In this document: positions 7,755 to 15,173 of the stretch, in pieces
How positions within the stretch are numbered: position 1 is the stretch's first letter
Layout: the number at the start of each line of letters is the position of its first letter
From: Prevotellaceae bacterium
GTDB lineage: Bacteria > Bacteroidota > Bacteroidia > Bacteroidales > UBA932
Length of the DNA stretch: 15,450 nucleotides
Assembly (NCBI GenBank): GCA_031259225.1
Contig: JAIRLT010000067.1
Location: 1 to 15,450, forward strand
Reading direction: 5' to 3'
Notes under the pieces: model-generated
What the model saw: only the letters and a program-made list of their open reading frames with translations
Told to the model about the DNA's origin: nothing
Database searches by the model: none
Program-made: the position numbers and the translations under genes

Positions 7755-8945
7755 TTACAGTTTCCCCGATAGTTTGTTGTTTAATTTGTTGCCGTTGATA
7801 CTCCAAAGCACGTTGGAGTCAAAGTTTTTCCGCAGCTTGTTGTTTTTGGCAAAACGTTTTACGGATTGCTCTATCATCCCGGTGAGGAGGGCGGCGAAGT
7901 TTTTGCCGGTGGCTTCCCAGAGGTAGAAAGCCAGCGAGCCGGGAATGGTATTTATTTCGTTCAGGTAAACTTTGCCGGCGGCGGTATCAAGGATGAAATC
8001 TATCCGGACGGCGCCGGAACAGCCCAAATAGCGGAAAATCCTTACCGCATATTCCTGTATTTCCTTTTTCAGGGCGTTGGGAATGCCGGCGGGAATTTTC
8101 CTGCCGCTACCCGCCATGCCTTTTGCCGGCGAGGCGGAGGAAAGGTATTTGTCATCAAAACTTAACAGGTTGCCGGACGATACTACCGGTTCTTCGCATT
8201 CGGAAACTTCTATGCCATGCACGGTTTCTGTTACCGAGCAGTTGATTTCCTTGATGGCGGTGATACATTTTTCCACCAGCAGGGTGTTGGAATATAGCGC
8301 CGCCAGTTCCATAGCGTTTTCCAGTTCCTGCACGCCGGCGGCTTTGCTTACGCCGATGCTGGAGCCCAAATTGCCGGGCTTGACGATAACCGGGAAATCC
8401 AACCGGGTAACCTGTTTTAATTGATTTTCCCGGTCGCTAAACCACCGGTCGGCGTCCACGCTGTAATAGTCCAGTACGGGTATCCCGGCGGCTTTGCTCA
8501 TTTCTTTCGTGAAAACTTTGCTCATGCACACCGCCGACGCCAGCACGTCCGAGCCTACGTAGGGCAGGTTCATAATTTCAAAAACGCCCTGGAAACAGCC
8601 GTCTTCGCCGTATGCGCCGTGAAAGACGGGAAAAGCGACGTCGATTTTCGCTACCGCCTTGCTTCTTTTCCACAGCCCGCGCGGGTAGGCGAATAATGTG
8701 CCGTCGTTGGCATTCAGCGAGGGCGCAATTTTCCGGCAGCGTTTCAGGAGGAGCTTGTAGTTCCTGAAATTGTCAATGTATTTTAACCAGTTGCCGGTAT
8801 ACCAGCAGCCGTCTTTCGTGATATAGACGGGAACCACATCGTATTTTTCCTTATCAATTGCTTTGATTACCTGCAAGGCAGAGATGACTGATATTTCGTG
8901 CTCCACCGAGCGACCGCCAAAAAAGACGCCAATGTTTTTTTTCAT
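7755..8945 (-). CDS. ddl: D-alanine--D-alanine ligase
   Basis: This ATP-grasp enzyme joins two D-alanines to make the terminal dipeptide of peptidoglycan precursors in the cytosol. The 396-residue protein shows GGRSVEHEIS at 10-19 (the N-terminal D-Ala site Glu), HGAYGEDG at 109-116 and the ATP-binding VKPGNLGSSIGVS at 188-200. It also has DKY at 265-267, RIDF at 314-317 and the metal-binding EINTIPGS at 330-337. The Lys-Tyr pair in the omega loop fits a D-Ala-D-Ala rather than a D-Ala-D-Lac ligase. It is longer than common Ddl proteins (about 300-370). From memory, the EINTIPGSLAFYLWE type is commoner in Clostridia than the short Ddl usual in Bacteroidales. It lies 12 bases after the MurF-like gene, starts at ATG and ends in TAA. 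Specificity is inferred. Confidence 0.93.
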   Translation of the reverse strand: MKKNIGVFFGGRSVEHEISVISALQVIKAIDKEKYDVVPVYITKDGCWYTGNWLKYIDNFRNYKLLLKRCRKIAPSLNANDGTLFAYPRGLWKRSKAVAKIDVAFPVFHGAYGEDGCFQGVFEIMNLPYVGSDVLASAVCMSKVFTKEMSKAAGIPVLDYYSVDADRWFSDRENQLKQVTRLDFPVIVKPGNLGSSIGVSKAAGVQELENAMELAALYSNTLLVEKCITAIKEINCSVTETVHGIEVSECEEPVVSSGNLLSFDDKYLSSASPAKGMAGSGRKIPAGIPNALKKEIQEYAVRIFRYLGCSGAVRIDFILDTAAGKVYLNEINTIPGSLAFYLWEATGKNFAALLTGMIEQSVKRFAKNNKLRKNFDSNVLWSINGNKLNNKLSGKL

Positions 8946-8957
8946 TGTTTATATTAT

Positions 8958-10532
8958 TTATTCGTTAAACGTATCGGGTAAATCATTTTCATACAATACC
9001 ACGTCGCCCGGTTGCATGATGCTTTTTACGTAGTTGTTTGCTTCCGCGAGGTTTTTGCAAACCATTAAATTTCCTTCCGGAAATCCGGCGGATAGGACGC
9101 CCTCCCGTACCGGTTGCGTCCGGTGGGCGCCGACGAGCACGGCAATGTCGCAGTTCCGGGCGATAGCCTGCCCGAAAGCATAGTTCCGTTCCGCTTCTTC
9201 CGCGCCCAGTTCAATCATGCCGGGGGTAATGATTATTTTCCTTTTCCCGTCGATGCGTTTCAGGGCTTCCAGCGCCATTTTCGAGCCAACGGGGTTGGAA
9301 TTAAAGGCGTCGTCAATAACCGTTATGCCATTGGGCAATGGTTTTACTTCCAAGCGGTGGGCAACGGCGCGAATGCCTTTGACGGCTTTTTCAATTTGGT
9401 ATTTTTCCAGTCCCAAAGTTAAAGCCACCGCGCAACATGCCAGTAAATTTGTTATATTGTGTTCGCCCAGCAGGGCGGTTTCAAGCGTCAGGAGCTTTTC
9501 GCCGCCGCAGTATACGTCGAAAGCCATTCCCCGAGCGGTATAAGTAATGTTCCGGGCGCAGTAATCCGCGTCTTCTTCCACGCCGAATGAAACTACGGGG
9601 GCTTTGGCGTCCGCAGGGAGGTCGCCGAGGGCTATGCCGGCGGCATTGATAAAGCCCTTGCCGGTGGCAGGCAGGGCGGATATGATTTCCAGTTTTGCTT
9701 TCTTCACGTTTTCTACGGTTCCGAATGTTTCCAGATGTTGCGCGCCGATTGCCGTGATGACGCCGTATTCCGGGCGGACTATCCGGCAGATTTCCGCGAC
9801 GTCGCCGGCTTTTTTTGCACCCATTTCTACGATAAAGATTTCGTGCAGCGGCTGCAACTGCTCGCGGACCGTGCGAACCACCCCCAGGGTGGTGTTAAAA
9901 CTGCCGGGCGTAATCAATACATTGTACCGTTCCGAGAGGATATTTTGTAAAAAATGTTTCACGCTGGTTTTGCCGTAGCTGCCTGTAACGGCTACGACCG
10001 TCAAGTCGGGGCAGTGTTTCATTTTCTTTTTGGCGTCATTGATATACCACCGGTTGATGAGGGTTTCCAGCGGTCGTATCAGCGTATTTGCAAGGAGCAT
10101 CAGGGGGAATGAACATGCCGTAAGCGCCGCCAGCAGCAGCAGCGCCGGACGGATATCTTGCGTAGCCGCAAAGGTTACAGCGAGGGCAACGGCAGGAAGT
10201 AATAACGACAGGGTAAATAACCGCACCGCCCGTTTGGTAAAGTCCAGTTTCTTTTTTGCTTTTTGTTTTAACAACGCTACGGCGCCGGCGACCGGGAAAA
10301 GAATACCGGCTGCCGGGAAAAGCCAGCCGTCCCAACAGGCGGACAATATGCCGGACAACACCGCCAGCGCTTTGATTATATCGCAACGCGCCCGGAGGTT
10401 TTGTTTGTACCATTTAATATAGCGGGTATTGAAATAGGAATTTAATTGCAGCATGTGCAGTTCCTTTTTCAGGATAAGGGCAAGGTAAAAAAACAGGCAC
10501 AGGAGGGCGCCGGCGTAGAGGGTTTCAATCAT
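8958..10532 (-). CDS. murF: Membrane-anchored MurF-like ligase (UDP-MurNAc-tripeptide--D-Ala-D-Ala ligase family)
   Basis: MurF adds D-Ala-D-Ala to the UDP-MurNAc-tripeptide using ATP. The last 350 residues are a Mur ligase: P-loop TGSYGKTS at 183-190, EMGAKKAGD near 236-244, AQHLETFG at 264-271 followed by the Lys-rich carbamylation region, AHRLE at 391-395, DDAFNSNP at 407-414 and GMIELG at 438-443. The first 165 residues are unlike standard MurF. Instead of the Rossmann-like domain that binds the UDP-sugar, there are about four or five hydrophobic segments (4-22, 53-70, 71-88, 103-122, 128-150), so the enzyme should sit at the membrane. It overlaps the upstream hydrolase gene by 8 bases and precedes ddl by 12, so the next enzyme makes its expected substrate. 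Whether it is the cell's main MurF or a specialised paralogue cannot be told here. Confidence 0.85.
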   Translation of the reverse strand: MIETLYAGALLCLFFYLALILKKELHMLQLNSYFNTRYIKWYKQNLRARCDIIKALAVLSGILSACWDGWLFPAAGILFPVAGAVALLKQKAKKKLDFTKRAVRLFTLSLLLPAVALAVTFAATQDIRPALLLLAALTACSFPLMLLANTLIRPLETLINRWYINDAKKKMKHCPDLTVVAVTGSYGKTSVKHFLQNILSERYNVLITPGSFNTTLGVVRTVREQLQPLHEIFIVEMGAKKAGDVAEICRIVRPEYGVITAIGAQHLETFGTVENVKKAKLEIISALPATGKGFINAAGIALGDLPADAKAPVVSFGVEEDADYCARNITYTARGMAFDVYCGGEKLLTLETALLGEHNITNLLACCAVALTLGLEKYQIEKAVKGIRAVAHRLEVKPLPNGITVIDDAFNSNPVGSKMALEALKRIDGKRKIIITPGMIELGAEEAERNYAFGQAIARNCDIAVLVGAHRTQPVREGVLSAGFPEGNLMVCKNLAEANNYVKSIMQPGDVVLYENDLPDTFNE

Positions 10533-11271
10533 GGTCTTCCAAAAATTTATTGGTCAGGCGCAAAAACAGCTCCCTGTTTTCGAGGAAAGCGTAATGCCCG
10601 CAGCCCGCCATTATTTCCAACGTGGACGCAGGGATGGCTGCATTAAAATCAACGCCCACCGACAGGGGGGTTTCCTTATCGTCCGCGCCCCAGATTAAGA
10701 GCGCCGGTATCGAAATTTTCTCTGCAAAAGGGCGCAGGTCTTCTGCGATAACTTTTTTCAGGACTTCCCTCATACGGGGTGTGGCGCGTTTGTAGTCGTC
10801 CGAGCCGGCGATTTTTATAAGTATTTCCCGGAGTATTCCTTTTTTTAAAAAGCCGGGCAGGTATTTAGCCGGCGTTTTTTTCGGCGGGCTGCCGGCTGCC
10901 GCCAGTCCCGCGCTGCCCGTCAGGATGAGTTTGGACACAGGGATGCGGGAATTTAAGACCAATGCAATCCTCCCGCCAAAGGAATGTCCCAAAATCACCG
11001 GCGCCTGTATATTCATTTTTTGAAGGAACTGTTGCGCCCAGTGCGCATATTCCGCACAGCCCCATATTTCTTTTGGCTCTTCGCTTCTTCCAAATCCGGG
11101 GAAATCCACTGCCACCACCCGGAACTTCCCGGAGAGGCTTGCCTGCAAATCCTTAAAAGTACCCGCGCTACAGCCCCAGCCGTGCAACAGGACAAGGGGT
11201 TTCCCTTCTCCCGCTTCCGTGTAGGACGACAGTAAATTTTCTACGACCAATTGTTTATTTGTTATCATCAT
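10525..11271 (-). CDS. Alpha/beta-fold hydrolase
   Basis: This is a cytosolic serine hydrolase of 248 residues with a complete apparent triad: Ser97 in the nucleophile elbow GHSFGG (95-100), Asp198 in WGADDKETP and His226 in GCGHYAF. The HGWG oxyanion motif is at 30-33 and DFPGFGRSE at 56-64. A helical cap lies roughly at 125-180. The substrate is unknown; the fold is shared by esterases, amidases and C-C hydrolases. Its stop overlaps the MurF-like start by 8 bases, so translation is probably coupled, and a link to cell-wall precursors or D-amino-acid esters is a guess from context. ATG codons occur at 11271 and 11268. Unusually for this genome, GGAGGG lies just upstream. Confidence 0.9.
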   Translation of the reverse strand: MMITNKQLVVENLLSSYTEAGEGKPLVLLHGWGCSAGTFKDLQASLSGKFRVVAVDFPGFGRSEEPKEIWGCAEYAHWAQQFLQKMNIQAPVILGHSFGGRIALVLNSRIPVSKLILTGSAGLAAAGSPPKKTPAKYLPGFLKKGILREILIKIAGSDDYKRATPRMREVLKKVIAEDLRPFAEKISIPALLIWGADDKETPLSVGVDFNAAIPASTLEIMAGCGHYAFLENRELFLRLTNKFLEDHD

Positions 11272-11274
11272 CTT

Positions 11275-11280
11275 CCCTCC
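11275..11280 (-). promoter_or_regulatory. Shine-Dalgarno-like GGAGGG before the hydrolase
   Basis: Minus-strand GGAGGG ends 3 bases before the first ATG (11271) and 6 before the second (11268). The spacing favours the second ATG if it works as a ribosome site. No other gene in the window has such a strong site, as expected for Bacteroidota. Confidence 0.45.
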
Positions 11281-11304
11281 ATGCGACCTGTAAAAACCGT
11301 GATT

Positions 11305-12366
11305 TCAATATGCCTCCATAGTTGCGCCGTCTTCTTCGATGCCGGTATGTTTATAGTTCCGCCATTTTTCCAGCACCTTTGCAAAGTCTTCCGGCAGGGC
11401 GGCTTCAAAAATCATTTCTTCCTTGCTTACGGGATGCACAAACCCCAGCAGCCGCGCATGCAACGCCTGTCGCGGCATGATTTCAAAACAGTTTGTGATA
11501 AACTGTTTGTACTTGGAAAATACCGTTCCCTTGCGGATAGCGTCGCCGCCGTAGCGTTCGTCGTTGAATAGCGGATGCCCGATGCTGCTCATGTGCACGC
11601 GTATCTGGTGCGTGCGACCGGTTTCCAGACGGCACTCGAGCAGGGTCACATAGCCGAACCGCTCCATCACCTTGTAGTGCGTTACCGCATGGCGACCTTG
11701 CGTTTCATCATCAAAGACGCGGAAGCGCATGCGATCGTTCGGGTCGCGCCCGACATTGGCGGTAACCGTTCCTTCGCCGGCAGGGACATTGCCCCACACC
11801 AGCGCCACATATAGCCGTTTGGATGTATGGTAAAAAAACTGGTCGGCTAAAAATATCTGCGCTTCCGTCGTTTTCGCCACCACCAGAATGCCCGACGTGT
11901 CCTTGTCAATACGGTGTACGAGGAAATAGGTTTCGTTTTTTTCCTGCAAATAATATAACAGCGCATTGAGCAGCGTGCCGGTATAGTTGCCATGTCCGGG
12001 ATGCACGACCATGCCCGCCGGTTTGTTTATCACAATCACCGCCGCATCTTCGTACATTATATCCAATGGGATATTTTCGGGAATGACTTCCATGCCGCGC
12101 CGGCGGAAAGGCATTACAATGCTTATTTCGTCGCGGGGTTTGACCTTGTAGCTTACGCTTACCGGTTGCCGGTTCACTAAAATATACTGTACGGCGGCAG
12201 CCATCTGTATGCGGTTGCGCGACATTCCTTCGATATGTGCGGTAAGGTATTTATCAATCCGGACGGGCGTTTGTCCTTCGTCCACCACAAAATGGAAATG
12301 TTCAAACAGGCGTTGCTTTTCTGTCTGTTCTTCTTCCTGTAATGGCGTTGGAGGTAAAGGGTTCAA
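11305..12366 (-). CDS. rluD: RluD-family 23S rRNA pseudouridine synthase
   Basis: It isomerises uridines to pseudouridine in 23S rRNA. The 353-residue protein has an S4 RNA-binding domain at about 35-80 (VRIDKYLTAH start) and the catalytic domain with HRIDKDTSG at 151-159, where Asp154 is the catalytic residue. RTHQIRVH is at 251-258, followed by GHPLFNDERYGG. These are the full RluA/RluD-family signatures. The frame has no ATG near its start. The only candidate that keeps the whole domain is a TTG at 12366, reached from a TAG at 12415-12417 with no other start between. An AT-rich repeat sits right at this start. It follows the PASTA gene by 56 bases and precedes the hydrolase by 33. Confidence 0.94.
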   Translation of the reverse strand: MNPLPPTPLQEEEQTEKQRLFEHFHFVVDEGQTPVRIDKYLTAHIEGMSRNRIQMAAAVQYILVNRQPVSVSYKVKPRDEISIVMPFRRRGMEVIPENIPLDIMYEDAAVIVINKPAGMVVHPGHGNYTGTLLNALLYYLQEKNETYFLVHRIDKDTSGILVVAKTTEAQIFLADQFFYHTSKRLYVALVWGNVPAGEGTVTANVGRDPNDRMRFRVFDDETQGRHAVTHYKVMERFGYVTLLECRLETGRTHQIRVHMSSIGHPLFNDERYGGDAIRKGTVFSKYKQFITNCFEIMPRQALHARLLGFVHPVSKEEMIFEAALPEDFAKVLEKWRNYKHTGIEEDGATMEAY

Positions 12367-12422
12367 TGAATTTAAAAATTTAAAGGTTGAAAAATTTAAA
12401 GATTTTCCGGTGTTCTAAAAAG
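12367..12422. repeat. AT-rich TTTAAA-type oligomer repeat
   Basis: Repeated AAATTTAAAG-like blocks at about 12370-12405 fill the spacer between the PASTA and rluD genes. A very similar run lies at 14645-14671. Confidence 0.5.
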
Positions 12423-13229
12423 TCAGGGACGGAGGTAGAGTTCCACTGTAGTACCCAAGTTCCATATATTCGATGGCGAGGCGGAAGGTAACTGGCGGTA
12501 CACGCGCGCCGCAAGCGAATCCGCATAATTCTTGACGGAAGCGTCATAATGCAGCGCATAATTCAAGGAATTATCCAGCAGCAAATCCGTTGCCGACTCG
12601 GTGGATAAACCGGTGACGGATGGAATGACGGTGCGTTGCCCCAATTCAACATTCCGTCCCAGCGTCAAGTCAATTTCACTGCCGGCGGCTATTTCGCTGC
12701 CTTGCCGGATAACACGCCCTTTATAATATTGCGCCAATACATTGTTGGTGGCGATATCCGGTTCGTAACTCAATTTTCCTATGGACAGTCCTTGCGACAG
12801 CAACACCGCCTTCGCCTGCCGCAATGAATACCCGACAACTTCCGGCACCATTACTTTGCGCGGCGAATGGGCATTGATGACCAGCAGCACCCTGCGGTTA
12901 TTTTTCACCTCCGTCTGCGGCTCCGGCACCTGCCGGAAAACAGTGCCGCGCTGCCGGTGCATCACATATACCGAATCTGTGATTTCCAATCGAAGGTATT
13001 TGGCTTCCTTCACGGCAAGGGCTTCTTCGAGGGTCAGCCCCAAAAAGTCCGGCACGGGAAACGTCCGGTTATGCTGCGTCAGCAGCAGCAATATGAAATT
13101 AATAATAAGTACCAACAACGGTAAACCCACTGCTGCATATACGATATTCCGGAACAGGAAACTTTTCCACAGCTTGGGCACTATTGCCTTTTTCACAGGA
13201 ACAGGTTCTTCTCTTGTTAATTTCTTCAT
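12423..13229 (-). CDS. Membrane-anchored protein with three PASTA domains
   Basis: The 268-residue protein has a basic cytosolic N-terminus (1-27), one transmembrane helix (about 28-51) and three periplasmic PASTA domains (about 57-119, 126-190 and 200-267). PASTA domains bind muropeptides or cross-linked cell wall in kinases and penicillin-binding proteins, but no kinase or transpeptidase domain is present. This stand-alone form upstream of rluD is, as I recall, normal in Bacteroidales. It is likely a cell-wall sensor or scaffold, which suits its place ahead of MurF-like and Ddl enzymes. It starts at ATG, ends in TGA and follows the transporter gene by 51 bases. Confidence 0.9.
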   Translation of the reverse strand: MKKLTREEPVPVKKAIVPKLWKSFLFRNIVYAAVGLPLLVLIINFILLLLTQHNRTFPVPDFLGLTLEEALAVKEAKYLRLEITDSVYVMHRQRGTVFRQVPEPQTEVKNNRRVLLVINAHSPRKVMVPEVVGYSLRQAKAVLLSQGLSIGKLSYEPDIATNNVLAQYYKGRVIRQGSEIAAGSEIDLTLGRNVELGQRTVIPSVTGLSTESATDLLLDNSLNYALHYDASVKNYADSLAARVYRQLPSASPSNIWNLGTTVELYLRP

Positions 13230-13280
13230 TAATTGCTAATTTCTGATTGCTAATTTCTGATTGCCGGCGCCAACCAATCC
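13230..13280. repeat. Spacer with TTTCTGATTGC-type repeat and GC module
   Basis: A repeated block GCTAATTTCTGATT occurs twice (about 13234-13262), followed by CCGGCGCCAACC. The AT-module resembles the one at 3413-3443, and the design is the same composite one. Confidence 0.5.
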
Positions 13281-14504
13281 TTAATTCCTGTTTTGCCCGT
13301 GCTTGTATTTAAAACATAGGGCAAAGGCAATGGCTACTATGAAAGCGTAGGCGGCGAAAATAAACCATGCCGCCGACCAGTGAGGCGTTGCCGTATTATT
13401 AACAAAACGGTTGATGACCGCTTCGGCGCCGTAATTGCCGAGAATGGCGCCCAGCCCGTTTGTTACCATCATCAACATGCCCTGCGCACTGGCGCGGAAC
13501 TTGGCGGGCGTCTCTTTCTCTATAAACAGCGAGCCCGAAATGTTGAAGAAATCGAAAGCCATACCGTAGATAATCATCGACAGCGTCAGCCAAACCATCC
13601 CCGTGCCGGGGTCGCCGACGCCGAATAAGCCGAAACGCAGTATCCATGCGCCAAGGCTCATCAACATTACGATTTTTATGCCGAACCGGCGGAGGAAAAA
13701 CGGAATAGCCAATATAAATAATGCCTCGGATATTTGGGAAACGGATAAAAAGATATTATTGTATTTGACCGCAAACGAGCCGGGATAATCCGCCGCGAAA
13801 CTTTGGATAAAAGTGCTGCCGTAAGAATTGGTTATTTGCAGGCAAACGCCCAGCAATACGGCAAAGAGGAAAAATACCGCCATCCGCTTTTCCTTTAACA
13901 ATACCAGCGCATCCAGCCCCAGTGTGGATATAAGCGAACTGCCCTTTTGCGCCCGCATTGGCGGCGACGGCGGCAGGGTGAACGCATACAGCGCAAGGGC
14001 AAATGCCGAGCAGCTTGCCAGCAGCAACTGGTTGGAACCGGCGCCCCATCCGGCAAGGTTTACCACCCACATTGCTACGATGAACCCAACAGTTCCCCAC
14101 ACCCGTATCGGTGGAAATTCCCTGACCGTATCCATCCCGTTTTTCGCCATCACGCTATAGCAAATGGAATAGCTCAACCCGATGGTAGGCATAAAAACCA
14201 GTGCATTCAAAAACATACAAAGGTAAAGCTGGTTAAAGCCGGTAGCGCGGGAAGCCATAAAAAGGCAACATGCCCCCAGCAGGTGCAGGACGCCGAACAG
14301 CCGTTCGGAATTAACCCAGCGGTCGGCAATAATACCCACGATAGTCGGCATAATAAACGATGCGATACCCGCCGTAGCGAACAGCGTGCCTATTTTATCC
14401 CCCATGCCCAGGTGCGACATGTAGTTGCCAAAAGAAATAAGCCACGAACCCCAAATAAAAAATTCAAGGAACTGGACAATGGTTAAACGAAACTTTAAAG
14501 TCAT
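13281..14504 (-). CDS. Nucleoside permease-like MFS transporter (NupG family)
   Basis: This inner-membrane protein of 407 residues has about twelve hydrophobic segments. It opens with LTIVQFLEFFIWGSWLISFG and has GIIADRWVNSERLFG between helices 2 and 3, as in the nucleoside:proton symporters of the NupG/XapB type. A central cytosolic loop (about 190-210) separates the halves. FREFPPIRVWGTVGF-like residues (REFPPIRVWGTVG at about 128-140) also fit that group. It probably imports nucleosides with protons; the exact substrate is inferred. It is the first gene of the long minus-strand run and has its own promoter box. It starts at ATG and ends in TAA. Confidence 0.87.
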   Translation of the reverse strand: MTLKFRLTIVQFLEFFIWGSWLISFGNYMSHLGMGDKIGTLFATAGIASFIMPTIVGIIADRWVNSERLFGVLHLLGACCLFMASRATGFNQLYLCMFLNALVFMPTIGLSYSICYSVMAKNGMDTVREFPPIRVWGTVGFIVAMWVVNLAGWGAGSNQLLLASCSAFALALYAFTLPPSPPMRAQKGSSLISTLGLDALVLLKEKRMAVFFLFAVLLGVCLQITNSYGSTFIQSFAADYPGSFAVKYNNIFLSVSQISEALFILAIPFFLRRFGIKIVMLMSLGAWILRFGLFGVGDPGTGMVWLTLSMIIYGMAFDFFNISGSLFIEKETPAKFRASAQGMLMMVTNGLGAILGNYGAEAVINRFVNNTATPHWSAAWFIFAAYAFIVAIAFALCFKYKHGQNRN

Positions 14505-14522
14505 AACCGCGTTTTATTTTTG

Positions 14523-14530
14523 CAAATATA
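14523..14530 (-). promoter_or_regulatory. Bacteroidota -7 box (TATATTTG) for the transporter run
   Basis: TATATTTG on the minus strand matches TAnnTTTG exactly and lies 18 bases upstream of the transporter ATG. It may drive the whole run to ddl, since no comparable box was seen in the spacers between those genes. Confidence 0.6.
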
Positions 14531-14817
14531 ACGATTTTCTTCGAAATAAATATACGAATTACCGCGAATTTTAGACGAATGACGCGAAGCAGGAAGGGGC
14601 TAAGCGTTGCAAGTTAAAAATGGCTGGCGCAGGAACAATTTCAAGATTTAAAAATTTAAAGATTTCAAAGTTTCCCCAAAAAACCGCAGGCACGTTTCTG
14701 CATCATTGTTCCTTGTTTAAGTCGTTCGTTCCCCCTTCGGGGGTAGGGGGCTTCCTTAGTCATAAGTCATAAGTCGGCTGGCGCGGCAGCTAATTCTTAG
14801 TTTTTAACTCTTGTGCA
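14531..14817. repeat. Gene-free spacer with oligomer and hairpin repeats
   Basis: No gene is visible. It holds GGCTGGCGCA at 14622-14631 and an AAATTTAAAG oligomer run at 14645-14671. A CCCCCTTCGGGGG hairpin at 14731-14743 can form a C(UUCG)G tetraloop. Then come TAAGTCA oligomers joined to GGCTGGCGCGGCAGC at 14757-14790. Confidence 0.6.
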
Positions 14818-14909
14818 GAATGGGGTGTCCATTCCGTTCGGAATGGGGTGTCCATACCGTGCAGAATGGGGTATCCATTCCGTGCAGAATAGGATGCCCA
14901 TTCCGAATG
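14818..14909. repeat. 23-bp tandem repeat, four units, with hairpin potential
   Basis: Units at 14818-14840, 14841-14863, 14864-14886 and 14887-14909 share GAATGGGGTGTCCATTCCGTGCA or close variants. Within a unit GAATGG and CCATTC can pair as a 6-bp stem around a 5-base loop; this is perfect in units 1 and 3 and imperfect in 2 and 4. The length is not a multiple of 3, so it is not a peptide repeat. Confidence 0.9.
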
Positions 14910-14991
14910 GAGCGGCGAGGCACGAGCCCCGTAGCGGAGGAATCTGCTCCGGAACGCAGGAGGATGCAAAGCAGCAGGTGCAGGGCGCAGC

Positions 14992-15028
14992 AGATTTCTC
15001 GACTCCGCTCCGCTCCGCTCGAAATGAC
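14992..15028. repeat. REP-like element with CTCCG triplication
   Basis: The segment runs from AGATTTCTCGACT through three CTCCG steps to CTCGAAATGAC. From memory this resembles a dispersed intergenic repeat seen in several bacterial phyla. It explains the open but meaningless frames across this region. Confidence 0.55.
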
Positions 15029-15042
15029 GCAATACGGCACGA

Positions 15043-15114
15043 CATTGCGAGCGGAGCGAAGCAATCCGGTAATGGCTCCCGTGCCGGATTGCTTCGGACT
15101 ACGCACTCGCAATG
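15043..15114. repeat. Long REP-type hairpin
   Basis: The arms CATTGCGAG...GAAGCAATCCGG (15043-15069) and CCGGATTGCTTC...CTCGCAATG (15084-15114) pair as a perfect 9-bp outer stem and a perfect 12-bp inner stem. An unequal internal loop (6 against 10 bases) separates the stems and the apical loop is 14 bases. It looks like a pair of inverted repeat units. Confidence 0.85.
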
Positions 15115-15117
15115 ACG

Positions 15118-15135
15118 CTGTCCCGGACGGGACAG
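15118..15135. repeat. Short hairpin CTGTCCCG/CGGGACAG
   Basis: This is a perfect 8-bp inverted repeat with a 2-base gap, just right of the long hairpin. There is no T-run, so it is not a standard terminator. Confidence 0.7.
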
Positions 15136-15173
15136 GATATTGGTAGAAATGGCGGCGAATACACCTGCTACCC

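Noticed and set aside
7281..7926. Plus-strand and other-frame heptad proteins across the 21-bp array
   Set aside because: The array is open in all frames because 21 is a multiple of 3. In these frames unit differences change residues, and some run into ddl antisense.
7755..8945. VanA/VanB-type D-Ala-D-Lac ligase
   Set aside because: The omega loop keeps the Lys-Tyr pair typical of D-Ala-D-Ala ligases, and no vanH or vanX homologue lies beside it.
14731..14750. Intrinsic terminator at the CCCCCTTCGGGGG hairpin
   Set aside because: There is no T-run after the stem on either strand and no gene ends next to it.
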